Origin: Kutzneria chonburiensis
GTDB lineage: Bacteria > Actinomycetota > Actinomycetes > Mycobacteriales > Pseudonocardiaceae
Length of the DNA: 64,000 bases
Direction of reading: 5' to 3'
Assembly (NCBI RefSeq): GCF_028622115.1
Contig: NZ_CP097263.1
Span: 5,208,001-5,272,000, forward strand
Under the pieces are notes generated by a model that saw only the letters and a list, made by a program, of their open reading frames with translations, had not been told where the DNA came from and did not search any database. Shown one piece after another: positions 63,124-64,000 of the stretch; position 1 is the stretch's first letter; every line of letters begins with the position of its first letter. The position numbers and the translations under genes were made by a program.

Positions 63124-63239
63124 CGCGAGTCACGCTCTCGGGCAGGAGAGTTCCGTCCTCGGGCCCACCCGCCCAGCCAGCACCCGCACTACTTGCCCGA
63201 GGGCGGAACTCGCCTCGGCGCCCGAGAGCGTGACTCGCG
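63124..63239. repeat. Nested inverted repeat
   Basis: An outer pair of perfectly complementary 20-base arms (63124-63143 and 63220-63239) encloses an inner pair of 17 bases (63148-63164 and 63195-63211, one mismatch) and a 30-base loop. The two arm types share the element CTCGGGC. It lies between the TetR gene end and the LigD-type gene start. It may terminate TetR transcription; its symmetry suggests a dispersed repeat. Confidence 0.85.
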
Positions 63240-63243
63240 GGGG

Positions 63244-63864
63244 TCACACCACCTCATGCTTCGCGTCCAATGTGGTCAGCAACCCTTCCAGCGCCAGCTC
63301 GAAGCTGTCCTCATCCACTTCCTCGGCGTGCTCCCGCAACAGGTGCGCCTGATTCAGGTGCGGATACCGCTCCACGTACAGCTGGGCGTCGTCGGAGAAG
63401 CCGGCCGCGAAGGAGCTCGTCGCCGCGCCGATCACGATGTACTTCACCGCCGCGCCGATCATGGTCGCCTCCCGCGGCGGCCAGCCGGCGCCGACCAGGC
63501 CGCCGTGCACGGCGTCGGCCATGCGCAGGGAGGCGTCGCGGCGGGCCGGACCGCGGGCGACGAACGGGACCATGTTGGGGTGCTCGGCCAGCGCGGCCCG
63601 GTAGGACCGGGCCCAGCGGACCACCCCCGGCCGCCAGCCCTCGTCGAATCCGCTGACGTCGACCCGGCCGATGATCTCGTTGGCCACGTCGTGGAGCAGG
63701 TCGTCCTTGGTCGGCACATGGCTGTACAGGGACGCGGCCTGGACGCCGAGCTCGGCCGCCAGTTTGCGCATGGACAGCGCCTCGAGGCCGTCGCGGTCGA
63801 CCAGCGCCAGCGCCGTGGCGCGGATGCGGGTCGGGCTGAGGATCGGGGTGTGCGGTCTTGGCAT
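63244..63864 (-). CDS. TetR-family transcriptional regulator
   Basis: The 206-residue product has the helix-turn-helix SMRKLAAELGVQAASLYSHVPTKDDLL and a C-terminal domain of the TetR_C (tetracyclin repressor-like) kind. It is divergent from an acyl-CoA dehydrogenase gene, 63 bp between starts. Control of that gene is likely. A near-palindrome in the shared region is the candidate operator. Confidence 0.87.
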   Translation of the reverse strand: MPRPHTPILSPTRIRATALALVDRDGLEALSMRKLAAELGVQAASLYSHVPTKDDLLHDVANEIIGRVDVSGFDEGWRPGVVRWARSYRAALAEHPNMVPFVARGPARRDASLRMADAVHGGLVGAGWPPREATMIGAAVKYIVIGAATSSFAAGFSDDAQLYVERYPHLNQAHLLREHAEEVDEDSFELALEGLLTTLDAKHEVV

Positions 63865-63887
63865 GGCGACCTCCTGCGGCGTACATT

Positions 63888-63909
63888 AAAACTAACAGTG
63901 TTCGGTTTA
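63888..63909. promoter_or_regulatory. Candidate TetR operator
   Basis: AAACTAACA and TGTTCGGTTT form an imperfect dyad in an AT-rich patch between the TetR and acyl-CoA dehydrogenase starts. It is inferred from position and symmetry only. Confidence 0.45.
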
Positions 63910-63927
63910 GTCGGGAAGGGACGCGCG

Positions 63928-64000
63928 GTGGACTTCTCACTCAGCGACGAGCAGCGGGAGATCAGGGACTGGGTGCGCACCTTCGTGCGCAAGGAGGTCA
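63928..64000 (+). CDS. Acyl-CoA dehydrogenase, 3' part outside window
   Basis: The GTG at 63928 follows GGGAAGGG. The first 24 codons read VDFSLSDEQREIRDWVRTFV, the typical N-terminus of acyl-CoA dehydrogenases. The rest lies beyond the window. It is divergent from the TetR gene that probably controls it. Confidence 0.8.
   Translation, partial: MDFSLSDEQREIRDWVRTFVRKEV

Overview
The window is about 70% GC with dense coding on both strands and strong G/C bias at third codon positions. It carries mycothiol- and F420-type enzyme families, LacI/GntR/TetR regulators, GTG and TTG starts, an actinobacterial SOS box and a DasR-type operator. This points to a filamentous actinomycete, most likely of the Pseudonocardiaceae (Kutzneria/Amycolatopsis type); the genus is inferred. 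I saw no tRNA, rRNA, transposase or CRISPR array.

Layout. 1-4.4 kb: the end of a CbtA cobalt transporter, a frameshifted phosphatase, a secreted alpha-galactosidase (GH27) with a LacI-type operator, a 44-bp tandem repeat and an MFS transporter. 4.4-7 kb: a membrane-anchored Hsp70-like protein and a ShbA/SigD-type sigma factor. 7.6-9.5 kb: a secreted GH18 chitinase with a DasR-like site. 9.5-14 kb: the giant helicase Lhr. 14-18.7 kb: ACC deaminase with a GntR regulator, an L7/L12-like membrane protein, an SOS-boxed HEPN/DinB-type pair, and a YbaK-type deacylase with a GNAT. 18.7-30.9 kb: a DUF885 peptidase, an LppM-like lipoprotein, a repeat-containing small secreted protein, MetF, polyprenyl synthase, CrtI, a PlsC-type acyltransferase, a secreted glycosidase-like protein, a FUSC membrane protein and a LacI regulator. 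31-38.6 kb: frameshifted phosphoglucomutase, a PPOX protein, and a lipid-type cluster (crotonase, flavin monooxygenase, TetR, MpaB) divergent from an acyl-CoA ligase. 38.7-46 kb: a mannoside locus (GH38, ABC importer, LacI) with a paired operator. 46-54 kb: DoxX, HdeD, a GT87 mannosyltransferase, an Xre/MbcA-RES toxin-antitoxin pair, GNAT, an S9 peptidase, and TerC behind a yybP-ykoY riboswitch. 54-64 kb: a serine hydrolase fused to an ABC ATPase with its permease, EamA, a Ser-less alpha/beta hydrolase, a 29-residue Cys-rich peptide, a DUF6319-like protein, a LigD-type polymerase, and a TetR divergent from an acyl-CoA dehydrogenase cut by the window end.

Three patterns cut across the annotation. 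First, the 15-bp palindrome SCTAGC-N3-GCTAGS occurs six times, always inside genes, although CTAG is otherwise almost absent; five copies use the rare leucine codon CTA in the same phase and one lies in another phase. Second, five otherwise intact genes carry one-base frameshifts, several at G/C runs, so either decay or residual assembly error is recorded here. Third, long near-perfect palindromes sit at gene ends and look like dispersed terminator-type repeats.
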